Shown in pieces: positions 1 to 10,499 of a stretch of 64,000 bases of DNA (position 1 is the first letter of the stretch; each line of letters opens with the position of its first letter). This DNA is from Branchiostoma floridae (taxonomy: Eukaryota > Chordata > Leptocardii > Amphioxiformes > Branchiostomatidae), in contig NC_049983.1 of NCBI RefSeq assembly GCF_000003815.2, forward strand, positions 26,773,278 to 26,837,277, given 5' to 3'. The translations under genes were made by a program, and so were the position numbers. Below the pieces are notes generated by a model. It was not told the DNA's origin. It was given only the letters and a program-made list of their open reading frames with translations, and ran no database searches.

Positions 1-1000
1 AGAGACTATCACTGCCTGATACGGGCCGCCCTCAGAACAATCGTTATCAGACTATTGATGCGCCTGCAAGGTGCAATGGCATAAGGAGTAGAGCGTTTGC
101 CTTGCAGTCGGTAGGTCTTGAGTTCGATCCCCGACTTTAAAAAAGTCTGTGTATAATGGGGAGAACTTTGACTTTTATTGGTCAATAGCCTCAGTCGTTT
201 CAGCTGTTTAAACGTGGACTGTATATTCATACTTCCGAACCGTCGAAGATTCGTCTTGGCTACAGTCGTTATCAACGTATCTAAGAGGAAGAGTTTGGGA
301 CTTTTATCATCATAAGAGTTGTACAAATCTTGTAGTTTTTGTGACTTTTAAAGTATAAAGCTACCAACTAAGATACATTCATGTTCCTAAAAGTTGCACA
401 ACGTCTTCAAAGTTGTACAATACACATTCTTGATACACATTTCGTGACTTGAAACGTTTGCAACAGTCAGACCGTTCAAAATAAGCACTAGTAAAAATCC
501 TCAGAGAGAACTGTTCAGACGTAGGTAGCACGTTCGCTTGGGTTCCATAGCCTTCAATTAACTCCACTTTCCAAGACTCCTTTCAACTTGTCTCCAGCAC
601 TTTGCAATGAACTGAAAGCCACGGATCCCCTGCGTTACGAATCAGTGATTCCGTCCACGCCCCTGCCCCCGCCGTGCGTAAGTGGAGTTTATCTCCCAGC
701 CTTTCATCTCCGTCTCGGAGCGTGCTCTTCGCAGTTCTGAGTTTATAAAATGAAACCTCCTGCCGTGACCATCACTTTGGTGGGTGAGAAAACTTCATAA
801 AGCCGCTGCCAGCCTCACACCCTTCCACTTACCGCGGTGGCGGCAATGCATTAATCAATTTCACAGCCCTTTCATCAACCTTTCAATCCAAACCGCGCAA
901 TCTCGCTGCTCTGTCATCGAGCTTTGCCGCACTGATGATCAGATCCGGCGGAGGGATAACTCCGTTCCGCCCCGGTCTACAATGAACCCGATCAGATCCG
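1..1000. other. Non-genic left edge with a degenerate tRNA-like (SINE head) sequence
   Basis: No ORF here looks like a known protein. About 70-140 contains an A-box-like stretch (near 'ATGGCATAAGGAGTAGAG') and a B-box-like stretch ('GAGTTCGATCCCC'), as in a decayed tRNA-derived SINE on the plus strand, but the stems do not pair well enough for a working tRNA. About 600-1010 is GC-richer, looks non-repetitive and has AT-rich homeobox-like cores (ATTAATCAATT); it could be a conserved noncoding element, which cannot be judged without alignment. Confidence 0.35.
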
Positions 1001-1255
1001 CATGCAGTTCCCATCACAGGCAACAGAGAGACTCAAATGATAAGTTTAAGGCAAATTCATGCCCAGAAGTGTTTAGATAATTAGAAGCAAGTTGCCAACA
1101 TTTTTAGGTGAGATGCCATCTCTAACAAAAGAGAGACTCAACGGTATGTTTAAGGCGAATTCATGCCCAGAGCCTAAATGCGAGTAATATGAAAATGATA
1201 GGCCGTTTGAACTTTGAAGACATCAAGCACAGTGTTTCAGAAGCAAGTTGTCGAT

Positions 1256-1580
1256 GAATGAATAAATGAATGAATGAATGGTTTATTAGCGCCAAAGAAG
1301 TGAGCATATACATGTACATATCATTGCAGACATACAAGGCTGAATTGGTGTATGATATAACATACATTTTTTTTAAACTTCATTAAGACGCATTCAACAA
1401 TAATGCAATATAAGGTAGTGTGCTATTTTTGAATCTGGATGATCTGCATTTAACCTGTGTGAAGTTGTCCTTTGTACGTAGTTCCCTGCCGTGAACACTT
1501 CCCCATTTCGGGGGTAACCAGCCAGAGAATAGTGTTATGAGAAGCAACTTGCCGATGATTTAGCTGAAATGCCATTACAG
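1256..1580 (-). mobile_element. LINE 3' end fragment with (TGAA)n tail, copy 1
   Basis: A (TGAA)n microsatellite is followed by 'GGTTTATTAGCGCC' and about 300 bp that breaks the satellite pattern. Read on the minus strand it ends in '...AATAAACC' plus (ATTC)n, the usual look of a 5' truncated non-LTR retrotransposon tail. The same segment recurs at about 3361-3690, so insert and flanks were duplicated with the satellite. The family assignment is inference. Confidence 0.5.
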
Positions 1581-1610
1581 ACAGAACAGAGAGTCAAATG
1601 ATAAGTTTAA

Positions 1611-2551
1611 CCCTCATCCGACCGTTACATTTTTACGACGAATCTGACAGTATGGGGTCAATTTTGACCCCATTTTGTTTTGCTCATAGTCATATTTCTG
1701 CTGGCTTATTTTGTCATTTCTATGTATTTACTGTTTCACTAATGTATGAAAAGTATTTTGACAAGTTTTGGTGTCAGTAGTTATTACTCATTATCATAAT
1801 TTATGCAGAAAATGAGGAGAAACCACATTTGCTCCGAAAATCTACTATACTCAACTTACTTAAACAATGTTCTGTCTTATCAATTTCTAAACAATAATTG
1901 TGATGATAGAATAATACTGATAGCATAATAATGTTATTTAACAAGAAAAAAGACAATATCTATGAAAAGTAACGAATTTATTACTTAATTATGCACGATA
2001 TTCCGCCATCTAAACACATACATACAATAACTCTTGTCTATTTTCCCGCAAAGATCTTTCTTGTAGGTTCCTTCTACACATTCTGTCCATATATTGTTTT
2101 TTAATTAATTTGAAACATTTTCACTTTCATTAGCATAGGTAATTAGTGCGTATTATCATAATTTATGCAGAATGTCGAAAAACTGTGTTTTACACTAAAA
2201 TACTAAATTTCTTTCAAAATATTCGGTGTTTACTCATCTAAGCAACTATAACTTGTTGCTGTAATAGCAATGATGAGGAATGCTTGTTATTTTATTGAAA
2301 TGTATTGATATTCATGTTATTAATGATTCATAATTGGCTGGGGTCATTTTTGACCCCACCGAACAAGACACAAACTTTCAAGTATAGCTTATACAATAAT
2401 GGGCAAAACTCGGTGAAAAATTGGTAGATGTTGTAAGACATGTATACAAACAAATTCATGGAAGGAATTTTTTCTCTAATGAAAAATGTTGCTATGGCAG
2501 ATTAAAATATACGCCTGGGGTCAAAAATGACCCCATACGGTCGGATGAGGG
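1611..2551. mobile_element. Non-autonomous piggyBac-like element with TTAA target duplication
   Basis: Terminal inverted repeats 'CCCTCATCCGACCGT' and 'ACGGTCGGATGAGGG' bound 941 bp. The element is flanked by TTAA at 1607-1610 and 2552-2555. Other units of the host satellite read 'AGTTTAAGGCG' without interruption, giving the empty site. TTAA duplication and CCC...GGG ends are hallmarks of the piggyBac superfamily. Subterminal palindromes of the GGGGTCA/TGACCCC type lie near 1654-1670, 2339-2357 and 2518-2533. No transposase ORF is present, so it would need a transposase supplied in trans. Confidence 0.85.
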
Positions 2552-3360
2552 TTAAGGCGAATTCATGCCCAGAAGCTCACTGCAAGTAATATGGAGATGA
2601 TAGGGTTTGTAGACAGCATGTATAGTGTTTTGAAAAGCAACTGGCGGATATTTTAGGTGAGATACCATCTCAAAAAGAAGAGAGAGTCAAATGATAAGTT
2701 GAAGGCAAATTCATGCCCAGAGGATAAATGAGAGTAATATGGAGATGATAGGGTTTGTAGACAGCATGTATAGTGTTTAGAGAAGTTGCCGATGTTTTTA
2801 GGTGGAATTCCAGACAAATAGAAGTGAGACTCAAAGTACGATACTTTTTAAGGCCATTTCATGCTGAAGGGATAAGTGCGAGTAATATGAAAATGACAGA
2901 GTTTGAAGACATCAAGTGCAGTGTTTTGAGAATCACGTTATGGATGGGTAGGATGCTATGGCAGGCAGCCACATAGAGACTTAAATGATACGTTTAGGGC
3001 AAATCCATGCCAAGAGGCTAACTGTAAATATGAAAATGTTGGGTATACATGTATAGTGTTTTGAGACGCAAGTTGCCAATATCTTTAGGTGAGATACGAT
3101 CTCAAACAAAAAAGAGACTCAACTGATAAGTTTAAGGCAAATTCTTGCCCAGAGGATAAATGAGAGTGATTTGAAAATGATAGGGTTTGAACTTTGAAAA
3201 CATCAAGCACAGTGATTTTTAGGTGAGATGCCATCTCAAACAGAAGAGAGACTCAAATGATAAGTTGAAGGCGAATTCATGCCCAGAGGCTAAGTGCGAG
3301 TAATATAAAAATGATCGGGTTTGAAGACATTAAGTACAGTGATTTGAGAAGCAAGTTGCC

Positions 3361-3690
3361 GATGAATGAATGAATGAATGAATGAATGAATGAATGAATG
3401 AATGGTTTATTAGCGCCAAACAAGTGAGCATATGTAAATATCATTGCAGACATACAAGGCTGAATTGGTGTATGATATAAAAAAAACATTTGTTTTATTA
3501 AAAACTTCATTAAGACGCATTCAACAATGATACAATATAAAGTAGTGTGCTATTTTTGAATCTGGATGATCTGCATTTAAACTGTGTGTAGTTGTCCTTT
3601 GTACTTAGTTCCCTGCCGTGAACACTTCCCCATTTCGGGGGTAACCAGCCAGAGAATAGTGTTATGAGAAGCAACTTGCCGATGATTTAG
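3361..3690 (-). mobile_element. LINE 3' end fragment with (TGAA)n tail, copy 2
   Basis: Second copy of the segment at 1256-1580, with a longer (TGAA)n run (about 3361-3402) and the same 'GGTTTATTAGCGCC' junction and 'CCCCATTTCGGGGGTAACC' stretch. It shows that the satellite was duplicated in a large block as well as unit by unit. Confidence 0.5.
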
Positions 3691-4860
3691 CTGAGATGCC
3701 ATTACAGACAGAGTACATAAGTTTAAGGCGAATCCATGCCCAAAGGCTAACTGCGAGTAATACGAAAATGATATGGTTTGAACTTTATAGACATCAAGCA
3801 CAGTGATTTCTTTAGAAGCAAGTTGCCGATATCTTTAAATGAGATACCATCACAGGCACAAGAGAGACTCAAATGATAAGTTTAAGGCGAGTTCTTGCCC
3901 AGAGGCTAAATGCGAGTAGTATGGAAATTATATGGTTTGAAGACAGCATGTATAGTGTTTTGAGAAGCATCTTGCCGATGTTTCTGGGTGAGATGCCATC
4001 TTAGACAAAGATACTCAATGATAAATTTAAGGCGAATTCATGCCTTAAGGTTACCTGCAAGTAATATGAAAATAACTTTGAAGACATCAAGCACAGTGAT
4101 TTTTTTAAGCAATTTGCCGATATTTTTAGATGAGATACCATCTCAAAAAGACGAGAGACTCAAATGATAAGTTGAAGGCAAATTCTTGCCCAGAGGATAA
4201 ATGCGAGTAATATGAAAATGATATGGTTTGAACTTTGAAGACATCAAGCACAGTGATTTTTTTAGAAGCAAGTTGCCGATATCTTTAAATGAGATACCAT
4301 CTCAAACAAAAGAGAGACTCAACTAATAACTTGAATTTAAGGCAGATTATTGCCCAGAGGATAAATGCGAGTGATATGAAAATGATAGGGTTTGAACTTT
4401 GAAAACATCAAGCACAGTGATTTTTAGGTGAGATGCCATCACAGACAGAAGAGAGACTCAATGATAATGTTAAGGCGAATTCAAGCCCAGAGGCCAACTG
4501 CGAGTAATGATAGGGTTAGAAGACAGCATGTAGAGTGTTTTGAGAAGCAAGTTGCCGATATGTTTAGGGGAGATGCCATCTCAAAAAGAGGAGAGACTTA
4601 ATGATAAGTTTAAGGCGAATTCATGCCCAGAGGCTAGCTACGAGTAATATAAAAATGATATGGTTTGAATACTGCATGTCCAGTGATTTGAGAATCAAGT
4701 TTTGGATGGGTAAGATGCCATTACAGACAGCAGAGAGGCTCAATGATAATGTTAAGGCGAGTTCATACCCGAAGGCTAACTGCGAGTAACATTGTAATGA
4801 TAAGGTTTGAAGATAGCATGCATAGTATTTTATATTTAAGCAAGTTGCCCGAGGGTTAGA

Positions 4861-5410
4861 TGTCATATCTATCTGGCAGTAGGGAGTTTTGTGGTAATTT
4901 CAGGTGAGATTGTAATGCACGGGCTTTCAGACGATGTAGAATGTACCGTTTTATTTATGTTAAAGTCGACTTCGTCGATAAAAGCAATGGAGGTAAAAAT
5001 GCTACAATTTTGATTGTAAAAGGCAGTTTTGTTCGTAAAGGGGAAGAAATTTCATAAGTACTTTGGACGATTCTTCACACAGGCGCTGAAAGAGTAGCTT
5101 GCGGTAGAATAAACTCTATTGGATGCATTTATCCTCAACTGACAGAATAAAATAAACCACAGTAAAACGGAATAAAATACGCATCTGTAGCTGTAACTTC
5201 CTGACCTCTTATAATCAGATTTCATCTTGAAGGCAATTTGTTCTGCTTTTTTTTCTTTGTACACTCGCGTCAGTTCCGGGATTCCCATGTGATGTCATCC
5301 AACTGATTGAATTGACATGGCCCTATTAAACTGTCACGTCCTGCAGTCTACAGAACGCGTATTGGTGTCCGCGCCCTCCCAGATTAGCGCATCGATCTAG
5401 TTGCCATAAT
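4861..5410. other. Unassigned spacer
   Basis: No gene, tRNA or clear repeat seen. The minus-strand ORF in 5052-5288 has no recognisable domain and low-complexity composition. Confidence 0.5.
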
Positions 5411-5990
5411 TACGGGAGATTCCCGTGAATGAGGATGACCTAATTACCCGTGATAAACCCCAAACACCAACGTATCACCGTGCAAGTTTTTAGGGTGCAA
5501 AAATTCTCTCAGAAACTTTCGCGTGTTGCCATACCACCATGTTGCCATACCGCCATGTTGCCATACCGCCATATTGCCATACCGCTGTAGAAATTCAGAG
5601 GGGCGAGTAAGAATAGAAAGAAACAACATGCCCCCTACCCGGAATCGAACCGGGGTCGGCAGATCACAAATCACGAACGCTATCACCGTCGCCACAAAAG
5701 CACTAGTGCGTTTGGGCAAGGACGATAGGCAGTACTTAAACACCACTGTTACACCGCCACGTAACTATATCATGAGAACCTGTTCACCTGTATGACATTG
5801 AGGAAAAGTTCTCAGCCATTGTCTCCTATGTTTCTACCATGAACTTGCACCTTTCCTATCTCATGTAACCAGCAGTAGTCACGGGAGATTCCCGTGAATG
5901 AGGATGACCTAATTACGAGTGATAAACCCCAAAACAGCAGCGGATAACCGTGCAGGGCGGTAATCAAGTATTCAGGGTGTAAAAAACTTG
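5411..5990. repeat. Pair of ~100-bp direct repeats flanking a tRNA-like sequence
   Basis: The segment beginning 'ACGGGAGATTCCCGTGAATG' occurs at about 5412-5510 and again at about 5881-5990, with the same order of 'GAGGATGACCTAATTAC' and 'GTGATAAACCCCAAA'. The palindrome ACGGGA/TCCCGT starts each copy. Between them are four ~16-bp repeats (TTGCCATACCGCCATG, 5525-5585) and the tRNA-like sequence below. These may be the ends of a small composite repeat element. Confidence 0.6.
5632..5712 (-). repeat. tRNA-like SINE head
   Basis: On the minus strand there is a good T-arm, CCCGG-TTCGATT-CCGGG, with a perfect B box, and an A-box-like 'TGATAGCGTTCG'. The anticodon-arm region does not form a 5-bp stem, so a functional tRNA is unlikely; a tRNA-derived SINE or tRNA relic fits better. 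Confidence 0.5.
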
Positions 5991-6307
5991 CAGCATCGTC
6001 ACGTAACCACGGGTTACCATAGGTAACATGAAAACGAAGTACTGTAGTAGTACTAGTTGCAGAGATACACGGTGTTTTAACGCCCCTTACGGGGTGGCAT
6101 AACCCTTTTTTAGCTGAATATAAGAATGGGATGCGCCAGGTCTCTCGTCCGAGAAAGAAAGAAAGTTCACCTGTATGGCATTGTGGAAAAGTTCAATGAT
6201 CTCAACCACTATCTCCTTTGTTTCTGCCATGAACGTTCGAACTTGCAATTCGCTTTGGGGCATGAACAAGCTCATGCACATCATGCCTCAGTACTAGTAC
6301 GTTGTGA

Positions 6308-6490
6308 ACAGGTGTTGACTCAACAATATTGTAAAGAAGCCTGGGGGCATGGCGGAATGATCAAGGCAGCGACTATAGCTGATTGGGGAATGTGAAAGAA
6401 CTGAAACTGCCTTGAGCGTAGAGAAGAGCAGTCGTGTCGGCAATATGGTAGTGGACAACCTGAATTCAATCCCACACACTTATGCCACGT
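6308..6490 (+). repeat. SINE-like dispersed repeat (plus orientation)
   Basis: Starts 'GTGTTGACTCAACAATATTG', then a tRNA-like A box (ATGGCGGAATGATCAAGGC) and a weak B box (ATTCAATCCC) near 6465-6475. A related copy in opposite orientation is at about 7600-7990. The tRNA-like boxes and dispersed copies point to a SINE; no protein is encoded. Confidence 0.5.
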
Positions 6491-7081
6491 CTTCAGAATG
6501 GACACTGTACATACTATCCACATGATTCCCATCTTGAAACTTTATTCAATCGCACACTCAGACATGCTTCGCCCGTGTGGCGTCTGCGTTTGGGCTAGAA
6601 AGGGGGACAGTATAGTCATGACAGTGTGGTCTGGCTTTTATACAATGCCGGGTAAGTGCAAAAGGATCTCCCTTGGGTCTGGAGTATTCTCTGCCATACT
6701 AACTGAGTTTTGCTACCAGAGGAGTTGGTAGGCCGCGCAGCCAGATGGGGAACATGAACTTCACCGTGGACTGACTCCTCTGGCAAATTTCCTGCGCTTT
6801 TTTGTCCAATTCTACGATCACCGTACCCCCGTGAAAAGGCCTGGTGGAGGCTCGTCTGAAGCTGCAGAGCGACTCATCGACCAATTGTGTTGTTACATAT
6901 TCAAAGAATCGCAAGACCAGATTGGCATCATCTGTGGCTGAGACCGCATCTTCAGACGTTAACGGGCCCTGATATGTCCATTATCCAGTCTGAATTTTAT
7001 AGTGCCAATCAGACATGGCGGGTCCGAATTACCTTAAGTACCTGCTGACCCAAATACGCCACATGGGCATGGTACTTGTGA

Positions 7082-7320
7082 GTGGCGTCGTGTTGGTAGC
7101 GTAATGGTTATGGTGTTTAACCCAGAGCCCAGAGGTCCATGGTTCGAATCCTATGACATGCCACCGATGCTGTGCCCTTATGATATGAAAGCACTTAAGT
7201 GCTTTTTCTCACTTTACTCAAGTGGAAGCGAGTTCCTTAACTTTGGTTTGGGACGTTCCCCGGAAAGGACGTTATATATAGGTCCCGTGTTTGAGGGAGT
7301 CACACATTGGCACTTAATAT
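7082..7320 (+). repeat. tRNA-derived SINE
   Basis: The head has an A box ('TTGGTAGCGTAATGGTTA') and a B box ('GGTTCGAATCC'), followed by a body ('CTTTACTCAAGTGGAAG... GACGTTATATATAGGTCCC') that matches the SINE body at 15310-15600. This is the clearest tRNA-headed SINE in the window. Confidence 0.7.
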
Positions 7321-7599
7321 AACTCACCACAATTATCAATAAAAAAATCTATAATGGCTTTACGTTAAGTGCTTTTTGTAAGTATTATGGGTCTAAAGAA
7401 AGAAAATTCTATGAAGTGATTTTACTACATTGTGGACAAAGGCTATATGATTATAAACCACTTATTAACTCTGTTCTTTCATTCCTTCTGTTGTAAGGAG
7501 TTTTTGCAAATGAAGACGTCTTGAATCTTTCATCGTCGATTTCTTGACGACCCAATAATGATGCCAGTCAAGTTTTGGGTTCTCTTTTTCTTTTTTTAA

Positions 7600-7990
7600 C
7601 GACCTTGCTCAGTACTGGGTCATTGACCACTTCTGGGCACCTAACTACGCTCATTGTGGCAGCATCTCTTCTCCCTAAGTCAGAAACATGGAGCTTCGGC
7701 AAGTTTAATTCACTAACGCATAGGCGACTCAGGGGTTTGCTGGGCTTCTCTGGAAATCCCCTACCACATTACAGAGTGTCTAACAGTTATACAACTACTC
7801 TGTTACTTCTGCTGGAGGCAGTTTCAGTTCTGGGACATTTTCCAGTCAGTTATTTACTGAAAGACTGATTGCAGCTGCAGGGTGTCCAAACTACCGCAGC
7901 AGCAGAACACAGTAGACAATTATATGCTACTTTCATCACTCTGCCATGCCTCCCGGCTTCTCCACAATATCGTTGAGTCAACACATCTAC
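7600..7990 (-). repeat. SINE-like dispersed repeat (minus orientation)
   Basis: The right end, read on the minus strand, reproduces the 6308-6490 repeat: 'GTGTTGACTCAACGATATTG', then 'GGAGAAGCCGGGAGGCATGG'. Plus-strand ORFs in this stretch are incidental. Confidence 0.45.
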
Positions 7991-8116
7991 GCAAGCGGTT
8001 CGCCCGGGGCAACCGGGCGTCTGTCTCTCTGGTAGAATGTAATGTTGTCGGTGAAGGTTAGACAGACAGGTAATAAGATACTAATCTCCAGGCAGATTTA
8101 CCAGTGGCATAAGATA

Positions 8117-8290
8117 CAGTAGACGCCAGTTAATTGCACAACGGATTAACGCACACTTCTGTTAACTGCACGGAATCCCAAAATCCCAAACTGACCCGGT
8201 CCAGCTAGATAGCTTCGCATTATTGCACCATCCGGATAATTGCACGAAATTCACTGGCAAATAGTCCGTGCAATTAAGCGGCTTCTACTG
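8117..8290. mobile_element. Tc1/mariner (pogo/Tigger-like) MITE
   Basis: 174 bp flanked by TA dinucleotides (8115-8116 and 8291-8292). The inverted ends are 'CAGTAGACGCCAGTTAATTG' on the left and 'CAATTAAGCGGCTTCTACTG' on the right. TA duplication and CAGTAG-type ends fit a pogo/Tigger-like non-autonomous element. The interior repeats the 'ATTGCAC' motif several times. Confidence 0.7.
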
Positions 8291-8454
8291 TAGTATCAAA
8301 GCTGGCTAAGGAGTATAGCTGGCCTAAGGGATTCATCAGCCACTGGGAGCCAAACACAATCCTACAAAGTCCTAGGCCGGATTCACTCCTCTGGCAGCTT
8401 TTGATGTCTTATGCTACCGTATGATCTGCTTGAAGATTAGTAAGGTACGCCAAA

Positions 8455-8613
8455 TAGCAATTACTCAAGCAACTGGATATGATTTTGGAAACGGTCAGAC
8501 GTTTCGAATAGTATCCAGTACCTTTCAGACATGTCAGCAACGAAAGATAGTGGATTCTACTTGAAACGTCTGACCGTTTCCAAAATCATATCCAGCTGCT
8601 TGAGTAATTGCTA
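8455..8613. mobile_element. Foldback MITE with ~50-bp arms
   Basis: The left arm begins 'TAGCAATTACTCAAGCAACTGG' and runs to 'GGTCAGACGTTT'; the right arm is its near-perfect reverse complement, with about 58 bp between. One arm of the same family recurs without its partner in the 3' regions downstream of receptor genes 3 and 4 (near 35925-35960 and 42130-42165), marking a dispersed family. Confidence 0.75.
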
Positions 8614-8989
8614 GTAGACACGTGATGGCATCAACGGTAGTTCTTGCAGGGATTCCGGTGGGTAACATCTGCGGAGGAATGTTGCCTTCGGCTCCTTCTG
8701 GTTAAGCACCGGAGAAAAGGCAGCCGTTGTGAAGGTGATGTAAAACTCCAGAGTGCTGAACATCGATTGGCAAACTGCCGTAGGGGTTTGCGGAACTTCA
8801 GAGGTGATCTTAAAAATCGGCCTGGTTTTCTGTGTTTCAACTCCATCTATGATAAAACCTTTACACTTTATTCCATGTCATTGGGCACTACTCGTCCTCA
8901 AATACACTACAGAGCAAAGACGACTACAATTTCCCCCGAACAGCCACATCAAGTTGATAAGTCATGTTACATGTTAAGGTATTATGCAC

Positions 8990-10400
8990 CACCACAGTAA
9001 GATTTCTCAACTCGCGACTCTAGTACCACCTGTAGCTGAAGGCAGCCGAAACTCCAGCGAAGAAATTAAAGAACGTTTTGTAAATTGCGCTCATGACGAA
9101 GATATTTGCTTTTATCGCCTCATCACGTCGGTATGCCATTTACATGTCAAGTTATTTTTACAGTCAGTTTCCTCAACTCGCTACTACAGTACCACCTGTT
9201 GCTTCAGGCAGCCTAAACTCCGGCGAAGGAATTGAAGAACGTTCTGTAAATTGTGCTGACGGAACTTTATCTGCAATTGTAAAGCCCGTTTGGTTTTTCG
9301 GAATACTCTGAACCTCCGGGCGGATCCATCCGTTATCGCAGCAATCATGATGAAGTTATTTGTTTTTATTGCCTCATCACGTCGGTATGCCATTTACATG
9401 TAAAGTTATTTTTACAGTCAGTCTCCTCAGCTCGAGTACCACCTATACCTAAAGACTGTCCAAACTCCGGCGGAGGAATTGAAGAACGTCTTGTAAATTG
9501 TGCTGACGGAACTTTATCTACAATTGTCAAGTCCGTTTTTTTGTGGCTGTCCCCGGAATAATGGGATCCTCCTTTATCCCATCAATCATAGTGAAGTTAT
9601 AACTGTTATTTGTTTTTATCGCCTCATCACATCGGTATGCCATTCACATGTCAAGTTATTTTTACAGTCAGTTTCCTCAACTCGCTACTACAGTATCACC
9701 TGTTGCTTTAGGCAGCCTAAACTCCGGCGAAGAAACCGAAGAACGTTTTGTAAATTGTGCTGACGGAACTTTATCTACAATTGTAAATCCCGTTTGTTTT
9801 TGTGGCTGTCCCCGGAATAATGGGATCCTCCGTTATCCCATCAATCATGGTGAAGTTATAACTGTTATTTGTTTTTATCGCCTCATCACATCGGTATGCC
9901 ATTTACATGTCAAGTTATTTTTACAGTCAGTTTCCTCAAGTCGCGACTCTAGTACCACTTGTACCTAAAGACTGTCCAAACTCCGGCGAAGGAATTGAAG
10001 AACGTTTTGTAAATTGTGCTGACGGAACTTTATCTACAATTGTAAATCCCGTTATTTTTTTTTGTGGCTGTCCCTGGAATAATGGGATCCTCCGTCATCC
10101 CATCAATCATGGTGAAGTTATAACTGTTATTTGTTTTTATCGCCTCATCACATCGGTATGCCATTTACATGTCAAGTTATTTTTACAGTCAGTTTCCTCA
10201 AGTCGCGACTCTAGTACCACCTGTACCTAAAGACTGTCCAAACTCCGGCGAAGAAATTGAAGAACGTTTCGTAAAATGTGCTGACGGAACTTTATCTGCA
10301 ATTGTAAAGCCCGTTTGGTTTTTCGGAATACTCTGATCCTCCGGGCGGATCCATTCGTTATCCCAGCAATCATGACGAAGTTATTTGTTTTTATTGCCTT
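8990..10400. repeat. Minisatellite, ~255-bp unit, about 5 copies
   Basis: The unit carries 'TTTTTATCGCCTCATCAC', 'CAAGTTATTTTTACAGTCAG', 'AACTCCGGCGAAG' and 'TGCTGACGGAACTTTATC'. The first landmark recurs near 9112, 9368, 9616, 9877, 10139 and 10394, a spacing of 248-262 bp. Similar short ORFs appear in successive units only because the units are similar; unit length is not a constant multiple of three. Confidence 0.85.
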
Positions 10401-10499
10401 TTGTCACGCCGGTGACGGATGACTGTCTGGGGGCCGGCGGCAACTCGTCACTCGGGACGGGGGATTGATTCGCTAAGACGAACCTATATAGGTCAGCGC

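Larger units (their letters stand above)
1005..4860. repeat. Degenerate ~140-bp tandem satellite array
   Basis: A diverged unit of roughly 130-155 bp recurs throughout. Landmarks are 'GAGACTCAAATGATAAG', 'AAGGCGAATTCATGCCCAGAG', 'TGCGAGTAATATGAAAATGA' and 'AAGCAAGTTGCCGAT', seen for example near 1025, 1132, 1590, 2683, 2826, 2975, 3113, 3246, 3866, 4154, 4312, 4450, 4590 and 4732. Units carry many small indels and no shared reading frame, so this is noncoding satellite. Two retroelement-like inserts and a piggyBac-like element interrupt it. Confidence 0.85.

Noticed and set aside
5632-5712. Functional tRNA-His gene (GTG anticodon position) on the minus strand
   Set aside because: The T-arm is good, but the anticodon and D stems do not pair; SINE head is more likely.
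9093-10230. Repeated plus-strand ORFs (…SYFYSQFP…VNCADGTLS…) as a secreted repeat protein family
   Set aside because: Each ORF is one satellite unit; frames change between units and there is no conserved start or splice pattern.
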